A stretch of DNA of 64,000 bases, taken from Clostridium senegalense JC122 (GTDB taxonomy: Bacteria > Bacillota > Clostridia > Clostridiales > Clostridiaceae). Positions 19,482 through 29,791 of the stretch are shown here, one piece after another. The notes under the pieces were generated by a model. That model worked only from the letters and a program-made list of their open reading frames with translations. It was not told the origin of the DNA and searched no databases. Made by a program: the position numbers and the translations under genes. The stretch lies in the NCBI RefSeq assembly GCF_000285575.1, contig NZ_HE611050.1:842230-906229 (forward strand), given 5' to 3'. The number at the start of each line of letters is the position of its first letter. Position 1 is the stretch's first letter.

Positions 19482-21185
19482 TTAACGTCCTGAAGTATAT
19501 AAATATTTAAGATCCATAATTCCAACGCCAAATGTTTTTGTTGTTGCATTTTTTACATACTTACGAACATATGAATTCTTAAATCTATAAACTGTTGGAC
19601 TAAACACTGCTTCATCATAAACTAACATTTTTTCTGCCTCTGCAAATAACTTAGCTCTTTCTTCTGGATCTATAGTTTTAGTTGTTTTTTGTATTAATTC
19701 ATCATATTTTTCATTTTTCCATCCACTGTGCACAACCCCAGCTGTGGACATCCACATATCAAAGAATGTCATAGGATCATTATAATCTCCTGTCCATCCC
19801 ATTGAAGCTATTTGATAATCTAGTTGCTCTTCTCTACTTTGGAAAACAGCCCATTCACAAAATTCTGATTTTATATTAACACCTAATACACTTTGGAAAT
19901 TTTGTTGTTCAAAATCAGCAAATTCTTTAGAGGTTGCATCTGTTCCTGCTTGTAAAAAGGTTATTGTATGCTTAGATGGATCTGGATCTAACCCTAATTC
20001 TTTTAATCCTTCTATAAATAAAGCTTTTGCATCTGGGTTTTCCTTTTTAAGCTCCTCAACAGGATTGAACTCAATTTTCTTTCTATACTCTTCATCACCA
20101 ATGAAAACTGCTGGAGGACACCAAGCTAATGCCGGTTCTGCTAACCCTTTATATAAAGTTTCGCACATACCTTCTCTATCTGTTGCTAGCATAAATGCCT
20201 TTCTTATTTTTGCATTTTGGAAATATTTATCCTTGTGATTAAAGAACATATATGCTGATGAACCATCATAACTTTTTAAGACTTCGAAGTTGCCACTATC
20301 ATCAAATTTCTTTATCCATTCTGGTTTATTAACTCCAGCCATATCTAAAGAACCATTATAAAGCTCATTCATAGCAGAACTTGTTTCTTTTATAATCTTC
20401 ATTGTAGCTTTTTCTAATTTAACATTTTCTGCATCCCAGTATTCAGGATTTTTTTCTAATTCAATCTTATTATTGTGTACCCACTCTTTCATTTTAAAAG
20501 GTCCACATGACATCATAGTCTCTGCTTCTGTTCCATATTTATCTCCATACTTTTCTATTACATCTTCTCTTTGTGGTTGCATTACTTTAAAATATGTTAA
20601 ATTTAAAAAGTAAGAGCATGGATTTTCTAAAGTAAATTCTATAGTTTTATCATCTATAGCCTTTACCCCTACATCTTCCAATTTACCTTTTCCACCATTA
20701 TATGCTTGTGCATTTTTAATTGGGAACAATAAGAATCCATATGGTGAACCAACATCTGGGTTTAACGTTCTAGTTATACCATAAACATATTGTTCAGCTG
20801 TTACTGGCTGTCCATCAGACCACTTCATATCTCTTAATTTAAATGTCCATTTTAGTCCATCTTCTGACTTTTCCCAACTTTCTGCTCCAGCTTCTTTAAT
20901 TACTTCCTTGCCATTTTCATCAGTTTCTACTCTTGTTAGCGCTTCATTTATATTAGTTAAAACAATAGATGAATATAAGTCACTTGATTTTGATTGATCT
21001 AGTGTTTTAGGTTCTTGAGTTAACCACGTATTTATATACTGCTCATCATCAATTTTTGATTCTTCTTTATTATCCCCACCTGCTGCATTGTTATCATTTT
21101 TTTTACTTTCCCCACAACCAGTTAAAGCTAAAGATGCAGTTAAGGAAAGTGTTAATAAAGCTGCTAATAATCTTTTACCTTTCAT
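19482..21185 (-). CDS. oppA: Oligopeptide ABC transporter substrate-binding lipoprotein (paralogue 2)
   Basis: Peptide-binding lipoprotein, SBP_bac_5 family, 567 residues. Lipobox LALTGC (Cys about 23), an Asn/Asp-rich linker, then the conserved DGLKWTFKLRDMKWSDGQPV and GLAEPALAWCPPAVFIG. It is closest by eye to paralogue 4 (shared PVTAEQYVYGITRTLNP and KNAQAYNGGK), which suggests these two arose by a recent duplication. The ATG follows AGGGAGG. First gene downstream of oppF but separated from it by a terminator and 561 bases, so it has its own promoter. Confidence 0.95.
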   Translation of the reverse strand: MKGKRLLAALLTLSLTASLALTGCGESKKNDNNAAGGDNKEESKIDDEQYINTWLTQEPKTLDQSKSSDLYSSIVLTNINEALTRVETDENGKEVIKEAGAESWEKSEDGLKWTFKLRDMKWSDGQPVTAEQYVYGITRTLNPDVGSPYGFLLFPIKNAQAYNGGKGKLEDVGVKAIDDKTIEFTLENPCSYFLNLTYFKVMQPQREDVIEKYGDKYGTEAETMMSCGPFKMKEWVHNNKIELEKNPEYWDAENVKLEKATMKIIKETSSAMNELYNGSLDMAGVNKPEWIKKFDDSGNFEVLKSYDGSSAYMFFNHKDKYFQNAKIRKAFMLATDREGMCETLYKGLAEPALAWCPPAVFIGDEEYRKKIEFNPVEELKKENPDAKALFIEGLKELGLDPDPSKHTITFLQAGTDATSKEFADFEQQNFQSVLGVNIKSEFCEWAVFQSREEQLDYQIASMGWTGDYNDPMTFFDMWMSTAGVVHSGWKNEKYDELIQKTTKTIDPEERAKLFAEAEKMLVYDEAVFSPTVYRFKNSYVRKYVKNATTKTFGVGIMDLKYLYTSGR

Positions 21186-21679
21186 AAAAATAGCCTCCCT
21201 TTTATTAACCTAAGCAAATGAATAATTCACTTGGCAATATTATATACTTATATATATTTGAAAAGAATTTAAAAAATTACTTTTTTTTACTTAATTGTAA
21301 TTTTTAATTATACATATAGCGTATATTAAAGCTCTACTCAAATCAAGTTACTTTTTTATGAACTTTGAAATAATTTAATAATACAAATTCATATTTCTGA
21401 ATATATCAAAGCTATTTATACTGTTGAAAAGGTTTTTACACCTCTTTTCTTTATTTTATGACATTTTTTTTTCGCTTCGTTGCATCTTATTTTAGTTAAC
21501 AATCTTTATTATTTATTTAAAAAAGAAAATGTTTTGATATTTTCTTATAAGAAAATATAACATTTTTAAACTTTTCTATGCAAATATGAATATTTATATA
21601 CAATTTTAAACATATGTATAATTCTAGCAACTTTATTGCAATAAAATATTTTCCTTTTAAACTTTTATTACATTAAAAG
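21186..21679. other. Promoter region between oppF and oppA paralogue 2
   Basis: About 490 AT-rich bases. On the minus strand there is a TATAAT hexamer near 21236-21243, about 55 bases before the paralogue 2 ATG, a plausible -10 box; I see no convincing -35. No gene. Confidence 0.35.
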
Positions 21680-21726
21680 AAGAATGGCTTAAAATGAATA
21701 AATTCATTTTAAACCATTCTTTTTTA
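21680..21726 (-). terminator. Terminator after the oppABCDF operon
   Basis: Long stem AAGAATGG-TTAAAATGAAT with its complement, separated by two bases, with T-rich tails on both strands, 20 bases after the oppF stop. Confidence 0.88.
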
Positions 21727-21746
21727 TAAAAACTTCATATCATATT

Positions 21747-22727
21747 TTATAATAAATGACATGCTACAAAGTGGTTTGGTTCAACTTCTTTGAATTCTGG
21801 ATTTTTTTCACTACAAATAGGTTTAGCATATCTACATCTAGCCGCAAATCTACATCCTGGTTTTGGATTTATAGGACTTGGAACTTCTCCCTCAAGAGCT
21901 ATTCTATTCTTATTCCTTCCAATTTCCGGGTCTGGTATAGGAATTGCTGAAAGTAGCGCTTGAGTATATGGATGCAATGGCTTTTCGTATAAATCATGAC
22001 TTGATGCAAGTTCAACCATAGTACCAAGATACATAACACCAACTCTATCTGATATATGCTTAACCATAGATAAATCATGGGCAATAAATAGATAAGTTAA
22101 TCCCAGTTCCTTTTGTAATTTTATAAGTAGATTTACTACCTGAGCCTGTATTGACACATCTAGTGCAGATATAGGCTCATCACAAACTATAAAATCTGGT
22201 TCTATAGCAAGAGCTCTGGCTATACCTATTCTTTGTCTTTGTCCACCTGAGAACTCATGTGGAAATCTTGACGCGTGCTCCTTATTTAATCCAACCAATT
22301 GTAAAAGGTGATATATTTTATCAGTTCTCTCTTGACCACTATATAATCCATGTATGTCTATACCTTCACCAATTATATCACCAACAGTCATTCTAGGATT
22401 TAATGATGCATATGGGTCTTGGAATATTACCTGAGCTCTTCTTGCAAATTGCTTTTTTTCTTTTTTATTTAACTTACTTATATCATGACCATCAAATAAT
22501 ATTTCTCCATCTGTGGCTTCATAAAGTCCCATAACTGTTCTACCACAAGTTGTTTTACCACAACCTGACTCACCAACAAGTCCTAAAGTTTCACCTTTAT
22601 AGATATGAAAACTAACATCATCAACAGCTTTTAGTGTAGCATTTTTTCCTACATTAAAATATTTTTTTAAATTTTTAACATTTATTAAAATTTCATTATT
22701 ATCTTTTTTTCTTCTATCACCAGCCAT
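21747..22727 (-). CDS. oppF: Oligopeptide ABC transporter ATP-binding protein OppF
   Basis: ATPase subunit of the peptide importer, 326 residues. Walker [10 protein letters not shown] (about 56), Q-loop, signature [15 protein letters not shown] (about 163), Walker [13 protein letters not shown] and the H-loop IAHD are all intact. The C-terminal oligopeptide-transporter extension with its cysteine-rich [11 protein letters not shown] motif is present, as in Opp/Dpp ATPases that carry an iron-sulfur-like Cys cluster. Its ATG overlaps the oppD stop by one base (TAATG), indicating translational coupling. Confidence 0.97.
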   Translation of the reverse strand: MAGDRRKKDNNEILINVKNLKKYFNVGKNATLKAVDDVSFHIYKGETLGLVGESGCGKTTCGRTVMGLYEATDGEILFDGHDISKLNKKEKKQFARRAQVIFQDPYASLNPRMTVGDIIGEGIDIHGLYSGQERTDKIYHLLQLVGLNKEHASRFPHEFSGGQRQRIGIARALAIEPDFIVCDEPISALDVSIQAQVVNLLIKLQKELGLTYLFIAHDLSMVKHISDRVGVMYLGTMVELASSHDLYEKPLHPYTQALLSAIPIPDPEIGRNKNRIALEGEVPSPINPKPGCRFAARCRYAKPICSEKNPEFKEVEPNHFVACHLL

Positions 22728-23752
22728 TACTCTTCACCTCTTTTCAGAACTTCAGGAACTTCAACCTTAGGTGCCATTGAATGTTTTAACCAACAAGCTA
22801 CTTCATGAGTATCACTAATAACTGTAACCTCTGGCATTGCTTCTCTGCAAATTCCCATACAATATTCGCATCTAGCTGCAAAAGGACATCCAACAGGTGG
22901 CTTTATCAAATCTGGAGGTGTTCCATTTAATGCATATAATACATCTTTATTCTTAGTATCTAATCTAGGAACTGATTGCAATAGCGCCCAAGTATATGGA
23001 TGCTGTGGATCATAGAATATTTCATCTAAATTTCCTCTTTCTATTATTTGTCCTGCATACATAACTTGAATTCTATCAGCAACGTCTGCAACAACACCTA
23101 AATCATGAGTTACCAAAATAACAGCTGTTCCAAGCTTTTCTTGTAAATCTCCTATAAGATCCATAATCTGCGCTTGAATAGTAACATCAAGAGCAGTAGT
23201 TGGCTCATCTGCTATAAGAATCTTAGGATTACATGCAAGTGCTATAGCTATCATAGCCCTTTGTCTCATACCACCTGAAAATTCATGTGGATATTGATAA
23301 GCTCTTTTATCTGCATTAGGAATATTAACAAGATCAAGCATTTTTATAGCTTCTTTCATAGCCTCATCTTTACTCATTCCTCTATGAATAATTAAACTTT
23401 CTGATATTTGTTTTCCAATTGTCATAGTTGGATTCAAAGAAGTCATAGGGTCTTGGAATATCATAGATATATCCGCACCTCTAAGCTCTCTTAATTGTTT
23501 TTCATCCATATCTAAAACACTATTTCCATCAAATTCAATTTTACTTCCTTCTTTAATTTCTGCTGGCATCGGCTCTGGAAGCAATCTCATTATAGCTTTC
23601 GCTGTAACAGTTTTACCACAACCAGATTCTCCAACTACTGCCAATGTTTCACCTTTATTTAAATGAAAGCTTATACCTCTTACTGATTGAACTTCACCAG
23701 CATAAGTATGAAACGAAACTCTCAAATCTTTTATATCTAATATTTTTTCCAT
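22727..23752 (-). CDS. oppD: Oligopeptide ABC transporter ATP-binding protein OppD
   Basis: Second ATPase of the importer, 341 residues. Walker [10 protein letters not shown] (about 39), signature [15 protein letters not shown], Walker [14 protein letters not shown]-loop VTHD. The C-terminal extension carries [17 protein letters not shown], the Opp/Dpp cysteine cluster. It forms a heterodimer with OppF to power OppBC in the cell membrane. It lies between oppC and oppF in one transcript. Confidence 0.97.
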   Translation of the reverse strand: MEKILDIKDLRVSFHTYAGEVQSVRGISFHLNKGETLAVVGESGCGKTVTAKAIMRLLPEPMPAEIKEGSKIEFDGNSVLDMDEKQLRELRGADISMIFQDPMTSLNPTMTIGKQISESLIIHRGMSKDEAMKEAIKMLDLVNIPNADKRAYQYPHEFSGGMRQRAMIAIALACNPKILIADEPTTALDVTIQAQIMDLIGDLQEKLGTAVILVTHDLGVVADVADRIQVMYAGQIIERGNLDEIFYDPQHPYTWALLQSVPRLDTKNKDVLYALNGTPPDLIKPPVGCPFAARCEYCMGICREAMPEVTVISDTHEVACWLKHSMAPKVEVPEVLKRGEE

Positions 23753-23767
23753 AGCTATTCCCTCCTA

Positions 23768-24697
23768 CTACTGACGTAATTTTGGATCTAATGCGTCTCT
23801 CAGACCATCTCCAAGTAATTGGAATGATAGCATCGTTAAAGAAATCGCTAATGCTGGGAAGAACAATTGCTCTGGATAGAATATTAAGTTCTGTTGAGCA
23901 GCTGATGCCAATGCACCCCAGCTTGTGTCTGGTGATTGTACGCCAAGTCCAATATAACTTAAAAATGCTTCACCAAATATAAATCCAGGTATATCAAATG
24001 TTATGGCAACAATCATAACACCTAGTGTGTTTGGTATTAAGTGTCTTGCTATTATTCTTGATGAACTTGCACCTAATGCCTTTGCTGCAAGAACATATTC
24101 TTGCTCTTTTATTTGTAATAATTGTCCTCTGACAAGTCTAGCCATATAACACCATCCTGTAACGGTCATGGCTAAAATCAACGCTCCAATTCCCTTTCCA
24201 AATATCAAAGAAAATAATATTACTATTATTAAATAAGGTATACTTACTAATATTTCTAATATTCTCATCATTATATCATCAACTATTCCGCCAAAGAATC
24301 CTGAAACGCCACCATATATAGCACCAAGAACTGTATCTATAATAGCTCCAACAATACCTATAAATATAGATACCCTACCACCTTGCCACACTCTTCCGAA
24401 AGTATCTCTTCCTAATTGATCTGTACCAAACCAATACTGTGAATTTGGTGGTTGATTTACTAAATCATTGTTTGTAACTTCAAAACTTACCCCAGATATA
24501 GCTCTTGCTATCATAGGACCTATAATAACCATTATAGTTAAAGCTATTAATATACAAAGCGATACTATTGCAACTTTGTTTTGCTTTAATCTTCTCCAAG
24601 CATCTTGCCAATAAGTCATACTAGGTCTTAAAATTAAATCTGAATCTAATTCTTTACAACCTATAATTTCAAATTTTTCTTTTGATAATCCTGCCAT
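23768..24697 (-). CDS. oppC: Oligopeptide ABC transporter permease OppC
   Basis: Inner-membrane permease of the peptide importer, 309 residues. It has an N-terminal cytoplasmic segment, one leading helix, an extracellular loop and the BPD_transp_1 core. The ATPase-coupling EAA loop reads EYVLAAKALGASSSRIIARHLIPN (20-residue core near 205). The ATG at 24697 is eight bases after GGGGGTG; an earlier in-frame GTG overlaps the site. It lies 12 bases after oppB. Confidence 0.96.
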   Translation of the reverse strand: MAGLSKEKFEIIGCKELDSDLILRPSMTYWQDAWRRLKQNKVAIVSLCILIALTIMVIIGPMIARAISGVSFEVTNNDLVNQPPNSQYWFGTDQLGRDTFGRVWQGGRVSIFIGIVGAIIDTVLGAIYGGVSGFFGGIVDDIMMRILEILVSIPYLIIVILFSLIFGKGIGALILAMTVTGWCYMARLVRGQLLQIKEQEYVLAAKALGASSSRIIARHLIPNTLGVMIVAITFDIPGFIFGEAFLSYIGLGVQSPDTSWGALASAAQQNLIFYPEQLFFPALAISLTMLSFQLLGDGLRDALDPKLRQ

Positions 24698-24709
24698 AAT
24701 ACACACCCC

Positions 24710-25657
24710 CTATTTTTTTCCACCTGAAACTCTGATTCTTGGGTCAACTAATCCATATACTATATCTACTACAAATAGTGAGAAAATAAATAAAAAAGAA
24801 ATGAATATTGTTTGTCCCATAACCATTGGATAATCTCTATCGTTTATTGATGAAACGAAATATTGTCCTAGTCCAGGTATAGCAAATATACTTTCAATAA
24901 CAAATGATCCTGTGAATATATTTGCAATTTGAGGTCCTAATAATGTTATAGCTGGAAGTATCGCATTTCTTATAACATGCTTCCATATTAAGCTTACCTT
25001 TGAAACACCTTTAGATTTTGCAGTTAATATATAATCTTGTCCTATTACATCAAGGCAATTTGCTCTCATATATCTTGCATAAGTCGCTATAGATCCAAAA
25101 CTTAATGCTATAGTTGGAAGTACTGTGTATTTAAGTCCACTTATTCCAAATCCAGCCCAACCAGTTGATGGTAATAGCATCCATTTAACTGTGAAGAAGA
25201 ATTGTAATAATGACCCTATTACGAAACTAGGTACAGAAATACCTAAAATCGCTATAAACATAACTACATAATCAGGCCATTTCCCCCTATTAAACGCCGC
25301 TATAATACCTAATAAAATTCCTAAAGTAAATCCTATTGCTATAGCTTGTATTCCTATTTTAGCTGAAATCGGTGCATAACTTGCAATAGATTCTGTAACA
25401 CTTCTTCCTGCATAAGTTATAGACTCTCCTAAATCTCCATGTAGTGCATTTGTTATAAATTTTTGATATTGCACTATTACTGGCTCATTCAAACCATACT
25501 TTTGATAATAGTTTGCCTTAATTTGCGGTGGCAAATTTCTAGCCATAGAAGCCAGCGGGTCACCTGGTATAGCATGTATTAACATAAATGTTATTGTTAT
25601 AGCTATAAATAGCGTTACAAACATGTACCCCAGTCTTTTTAACGTAAATTTTAACAT
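24710..25657 (-). CDS. oppB: Oligopeptide ABC transporter permease OppB
   Basis: Partner permease of OppC, 315 residues, starting MLKFTLKRLGYMFVTLF, a typical OppB/DppB N-terminus. The conserved HAIPGDPL loop follows helix one, and the EAA coupling loop DYILTAKSKGVSKVSLIWKH is near residue 210. The ATG at 25657 follows GGAGGG (a GTG three bases earlier is also possible). It follows oppA by about 80 bases that contain a hairpin (25681-25720). Confidence 0.96.
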   Translation of the reverse strand: MLKFTLKRLGYMFVTLFIAITITFMLIHAIPGDPLASMARNLPPQIKANYYQKYGLNEPVIVQYQKFITNALHGDLGESITYAGRSVTESIASYAPISAKIGIQAIAIGFTLGILLGIIAAFNRGKWPDYVVMFIAILGISVPSFVIGSLLQFFFTVKWMLLPSTGWAGFGISGLKYTVLPTIALSFGSIATYARYMRANCLDVIGQDYILTAKSKGVSKVSLIWKHVIRNAILPAITLLGPQIANIFTGSFVIESIFAIPGLGQYFVSSINDRDYPMVMGQTIFISFLFIFSLFVVDIVYGLVDPRIRVSGGKK

Positions 25658-25680
25658 CACATCATCCCTCCATTAAAATA

Positions 25681-25720
25681 AAGTGCTTGCAACGAACTAT
25701 TTTATAAGTTCGTTGCACTT
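25681..25720 (-). terminator. Intercistronic hairpin between oppA and oppB
   Basis: Stem GCAACGAACT/AGTTCGTTGC extended by AAGTGC/GCACTT, followed on the minus strand by a moderate T stretch. It lies inside the operon, so it is probably a leaky terminator or a 3'-end stabiliser that makes oppA message more abundant than oppBCDF, a known arrangement for binding-protein operons. Confidence 0.75.
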
Positions 25721-25736
25721 TTATTGTAAAACACCC

Positions 25737-27419
25737 TTACTTTCTTCCAGAAGTATAAGCGTATTTATAATCATTTACTCCGAATAATGGATACATTACA
25801 TCATGAACATATTTAGCTACGTAAGTGTTTCTCTTTCTATAAACCATTGGTGAAATAACTGCTTCTTTATATATTAATAGTTCTTCTGCTTGTTTAAATA
25901 GTGCCGCTCTTTCATTTTGGTCTGTAGAATTTTGAGCTTTCTTAATCAGTTCATCGTATTCTTCACTTTTCCAGTCAGTTGGCACAACCCCTGCTCCTGA
26001 TATAAACATATCAAAGAATGTCATTGGATCATTGTAATCACCTTGCCATGCTGCTGCAGCCATTTGATAATCAAATTCTTTTGTTCTTTTTTGGAAGATT
26101 GGAAAATCAACCTGTTCCACTTGAACATTTACACCTAATACTTGACTATAATTTTGTTGTGCAAAATCAGAAAACTCCTTTGCCTCTGCATTAGTGCCAG
26201 ACTGTAAGTACTTAAATGTATGTTTAGATGGGTCCGTATCTAACCCCAATTCCTTTAATCCTTCTACTAACAATGCCTTTGGATCTGAATTTTCATCCTT
26301 CACCTTTTGAACAAAATCTTCTGATTTACTTCTAAATGTTTCATCACCACTTTTTACTGCTGGTGGGCACCAAGCATATGCCGGTTCTGCTAAACCCTTA
26401 AATAAAGTTTGAACTGATCCTTCTCTATCCGCAGCTATCATAAATGCCTTTCTTATCTTAGCATTTGACATATATTTATCCTTAGTATTAAAGAATGTAT
26501 ATGTTGTAGCTCCATCATAGTTATTTATAACATTGAAGTTTCCAGTTTCATCAAACTTTTTAATCCATTCTGGCTTAGATACACCACAAGTATCTAGTGA
26601 CCCATTTAAAAGTTCACTCATCCTTGAAGGTACTTCTTTAATTATCTTCATTGTTAGTTTGTCTAAACTTACTTTATCTTTATCCCAATATTGATCATTT
26701 TTTTCTAATACAAATTGGTTATTATGTGTCCACTCTGTAATCTTAAATGGTCCATTAAATATTAATGTATTCGCTTCAGAGCCATATTTTTCTTCATTTT
26801 GCTCTACAATATCTTGTCTTTGTGGCTGCATCACTTTAAAAGATGTTATTCCTAAGAAGTAAGCACATGGACTTTCTAGTGTGATTTCTAATGTTTTGTC
26901 GTCAACTGCTTTAACTCCTAATTCTTCAATTGGTAATTTACTTGAATTCACTTGTTCCGCATTTTTTATCGGATATAATAAGAATGCGTAAGGTGAACCA
27001 GTTTCCGGTTTCATTGTTCTTTTTATTGAGTATTCAAAATCTTTAGCAGTAACAGGTTTTCCATCACTCCAATTAGAGTCTCTTAAGTTAAATGTCCACT
27101 TTAATCCATCCTCAGAAGTTGTCCAACTTTCTGCTACTCCTCCAGCAACTTGTTCCTTTCCATCTTTAGTTTCTGTTCTTGTTAATGCATCCATACATTG
27201 AACTAAAACCTCTGAAGAATAAGTATCAGAACTTTTAGAAACATCTAAGGTTTTTGGTTCCAATGTCAATACATTTAAATATTGCTCTGCATCCTTTGTT
27301 CCCTCTCCTACATTTTCTCCATTAGCACTTTCACTTCCACCACTTCCACAACCAGTAAGAGCTATAGATGCAGTTAAAGAAACTGCTAATATTGTTGCTA
27401 ACATTCTTTTGCTTTTCAT
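25737..27419 (-). CDS. oppA: Oligopeptide ABC transporter substrate-binding lipoprotein (operon copy)
   Basis: The binding protein that heads the oppABCDF operon, 560 residues. Signal peptide and lipobox IALTGC (Cys about 23), Gly/Ser/Asn linker, SBP_bac_5 domain with DGLKWTFNLRDSNWSDGKPV, and GLAEPAYAWCPPAVKSG near 345. It captures peptides at the outer face and delivers them to OppBC. The ATG follows AAGGGGG. It differs from paralogues 2-4 in several places (KDFEYSIKRTMKP), so it may bind a different peptide range. Confidence 0.96.
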   Translation of the reverse strand: MKSKRMLATILAVSLTASIALTGCGSGGSESANGENVGEGTKDAEQYLNVLTLEPKTLDVSKSSDTYSSEVLVQCMDALTRTETKDGKEQVAGGVAESWTTSEDGLKWTFNLRDSNWSDGKPVTAKDFEYSIKRTMKPETGSPYAFLLYPIKNAEQVNSSKLPIEELGVKAVDDKTLEITLESPCAYFLGITSFKVMQPQRQDIVEQNEEKYGSEANTLIFNGPFKITEWTHNNQFVLEKNDQYWDKDKVSLDKLTMKIIKEVPSRMSELLNGSLDTCGVSKPEWIKKFDETGNFNVINNYDGATTYTFFNTKDKYMSNAKIRKAFMIAADREGSVQTLFKGLAEPAYAWCPPAVKSGDETFRSKSEDFVQKVKDENSDPKALLVEGLKELGLDTDPSKHTFKYLQSGTNAEAKEFSDFAQQNYSQVLGVNVQVEQVDFPIFQKRTKEFDYQMAAAAWQGDYNDPMTFFDMFISGAGVVPTDWKSEEYDELIKKAQNSTDQNERAALFKQAEELLIYKEAVISPMVYRKRNTYVAKYVHDVMYPLFGVNDYKYAYTSGRK

Positions 27420-28746
27420 TATTAGTCCCCCTTATTTTGTGACAATGAATTTAATTGCGTATTATATTTTGAATTTTTAGATAATTCCAATTAATTTTAC
27501 GCCCTAAATCATAAAATTGTATTTTTATCTAAATTTTCAATTTATTAATATTTTATTTTTAAATATATTCATATTTTGTATATATTTTTTAACATTGCCA
27601 CTTAACTTTTATACTTAACTTTTTACCAAAATCCAAACAGAATTATTTGGAAATTTTTATTTTTTATAATACTATCACATCACTTTTCAATTGTCAAACA
27701 ATTTAGTTTTCATTTGTTTATGAAATTTTATTACTTTTAATGATTTTTTCAAATTTTTTTAGTTTTCTAATGCTAAAAACCATTAATTTTCTTTATTTGG
27801 GAAAAACTTATTTCTAATTTGTAAACATTGTTCTTTTTTCTACTATTATATTTAATATAGAATATACTTTTTACAATTTAATATTAATTATTTATTTTTT
27901 AATATACTCTAATTGTTTTACAAATAATTAGTTTAAAGTTTATCTTTGAAACTATTATTTTTAAGCTGTATTAAAATTAACTACTAATTATTTATTTTTC
28001 ACTATTTCTTATTTAAATTTAAGTCATAATAAATATCCTCCTGATTTTTTTAATATTTCTTCTATTTCTTAACTTATCATATTTTATTTATATATATATT
28101 TATGTAAGTAGTTATATTTATTATGCTTAAATTTAAAACTATTTTTTAATTTTTTTTAACAATGACTAATTTAAAATGTATTTTATTTGTATACCGTTTA
28201 CTATTTTAAAATAATTTTTTCTCACTTACATTTAGTATATTTTATTTATTATGTTAAGTTTTATATCTTTATTTTAAATTTTTCCGTTTTATTTTTAAAT
28301 TTATTTGTTTTTCATAAAAATTGCAATTTTTTAAAGCAACTTTTAACAATTCATACATTGTTTATTATTTTGTAAATTTATTACATGATTTTTTTGTTTT
28401 ATTTTAATTTTTCTTTTTATTTTGCAATCGAATTTGATATTAATTGCATTTTTTCATAGTGCAATTGTTTTCATACCTATTTTTTATTTTTATTCATATA
28501 TATATATCTTTTTTATATAATTATTTTAATATACTATATAGAAGCTAATATTTTTTATATTGTTTCATATATTTTAATATGCATATTTTTACAAAGGTAT
28601 ATAACTTTATTATGTAAAAATATATAATACTATTATAGAGAAATGAATTTTAATTCTAATATTAACAACTTAATTTTAGAGCTAATATATCAATTATATT
28701 TTCTCATGTAATACGGATTATAATATATATTTGAGGAGTGATTATT
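27420..28746. other. 1.3 kb very AT-rich intergenic region
   Basis: Largest gene-free stretch of the window, between the divergent opp operon and asd. It is nearly all A and T with long T runs on the plus strand. It must contain both promoters; a TATAAT at 28623-28628 lies 119 bases before the asd start. I find no lysine riboswitch, T-box, tRNA or coding frame with a ribosome site. The 62-codon frame at 28187 is low-complexity. Confidence 0.5.
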
Positions 28747-29745
28747 TTGAATTATAATGTAGCTGTTGTAGGTGCTACTGGTATGGTAGGACGACAATTT
28801 ATAAGTATATTGGAAGAAAGAAACTTTCCTATAGATAATATTTATTTCTTTTCTTCCAAACGTTCTGCAGGTAGTACTTTAGTTTTTAAAAATAAAAAAG
28901 TAATTGTAGAAGAATTAACAGAAGCTAATATTAAAAATAAAAAAATTACCTTTGCATTATTTTCAGCTGGTGGTGATACTAGTTTAAAATTTGCTAAAAC
29001 TTTCGTAAAATATGGAGCTATAGTTATAGATAATAGTAGTGCTTTTAGAATGGACCCTGACGTTCCATTAGTTGTTCCAGAAGTTAATTGGGAAGATATA
29101 AAAAATCACAAAGGTATAATTGCCAATCCTAATTGTTCTACAATACAAGCAATGGTAGCTTTAAAACCACTATATGATGTATATGGAATAGATAGAATCA
29201 TATATTCGACTTACCAAGCTGTTTCTGGAGCTGGTCTAGGTGGATTTAAAGATCTTGAAAATGGTTCAAAAGGAGAAAGTCCTAAAAAATTCACATCTCC
29301 TATAGCTTTTAATTTAATACCACAAATAGACGTATTCTTAGAGAATGGATACACTAAAGAAGAAATGAAAATGATAAATGAAACAAGAAAAATCTTTCAT
29401 GATGATTCTTTAAAAATAACAGCAACTACTGTTAGAGTTCCTGTATATCATGGTCATAGTGAAAGTATTAATGTTGAACTAAAATCTTCTTTTAATATAG
29501 AAGATATATTTAAACTTTATGCCTCTTCTAAAGGTATAGTTTTAAAAGATGATATTGAAAATTGTATTTATCCTATGCCTATAGATGTTGCTGGAAAAGA
29601 TGAAGTTTATGTTGGTAGAATTAGACGAGATTTTAGCACAGACAATGGAATTAATCTTTGGGTTGTTGCTGACAATATAAGAAAAGGTGCCGCACTAAAT
29701 GCAATTCAAATTGCTGAAGTATTTATTGAAAAAAATCTTATTTAA
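28747..29745 (+). CDS. asd: Aspartate-semialdehyde dehydrogenase
   Basis: Second enzyme of the aspartate pathway; reduces aspartyl phosphate to the semialdehyde for lysine/DAP, threonine and methionine. About 332 residues. The N-terminal NADP-binding motif VAVVGATGMVGRQF, the catalytic cysteine in ANPNCSTIQ (about 127) and the catalytic-domain GHSESINVEL are all visible. I chose TTG at 28747, eight bases after GAGGAG; the upstream GTG at 28738 lies in the ribosome site. First gene of asd-dapA-dapB. Confidence 0.96.
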   Translation: MNYNVAVVGATGMVGRQFISILEERNFPIDNIYFFSSKRSAGSTLVFKNKKVIVEELTEANIKNKKITFALFSAGGDTSLKFAKTFVKYGAIVIDNSSAFRMDPDVPLVVPEVNWEDIKNHKGIIANPNCSTIQAMVALKPLYDVYGIDRIIYSTYQAVSGAGLGGFKDLENGSKGESPKKFTSPIAFNLIPQIDVFLENGYTKEEMKMINETRKIFHDDSLKITATTVRVPVYHGHSESINVELKSSFNIEDIFKLYASSKGIVLKDDIENCIYPMPIDVAGKDEVYVGRIRRDFSTDNGINLWVVADNIRKGAALNAIQIAEVFIEKNLI

Positions 29746-29791
29746 TTGTATATTTTAGAAATATAAATTTATTTTAGAAAGGATTGTTAAT

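Noticed and set aside
27480-27800. CodY boxes upstream of oppA
   Set aside because: Several AAATTTTC-like words occur, but none matches the palindromic consensus better than expected in such AT-rich DNA.
28187-28375. 62-codon plus-strand frame in the opp-asd gap
   Set aside because: Almost only Phe, Ile, Tyr and Leu, the expected product of T-rich DNA; no ribosome site.
28500-28746. Lysine riboswitch before asd
   Set aside because: None of the conserved lysine-riboswitch core segments could be found; the region is simple AT sequence.
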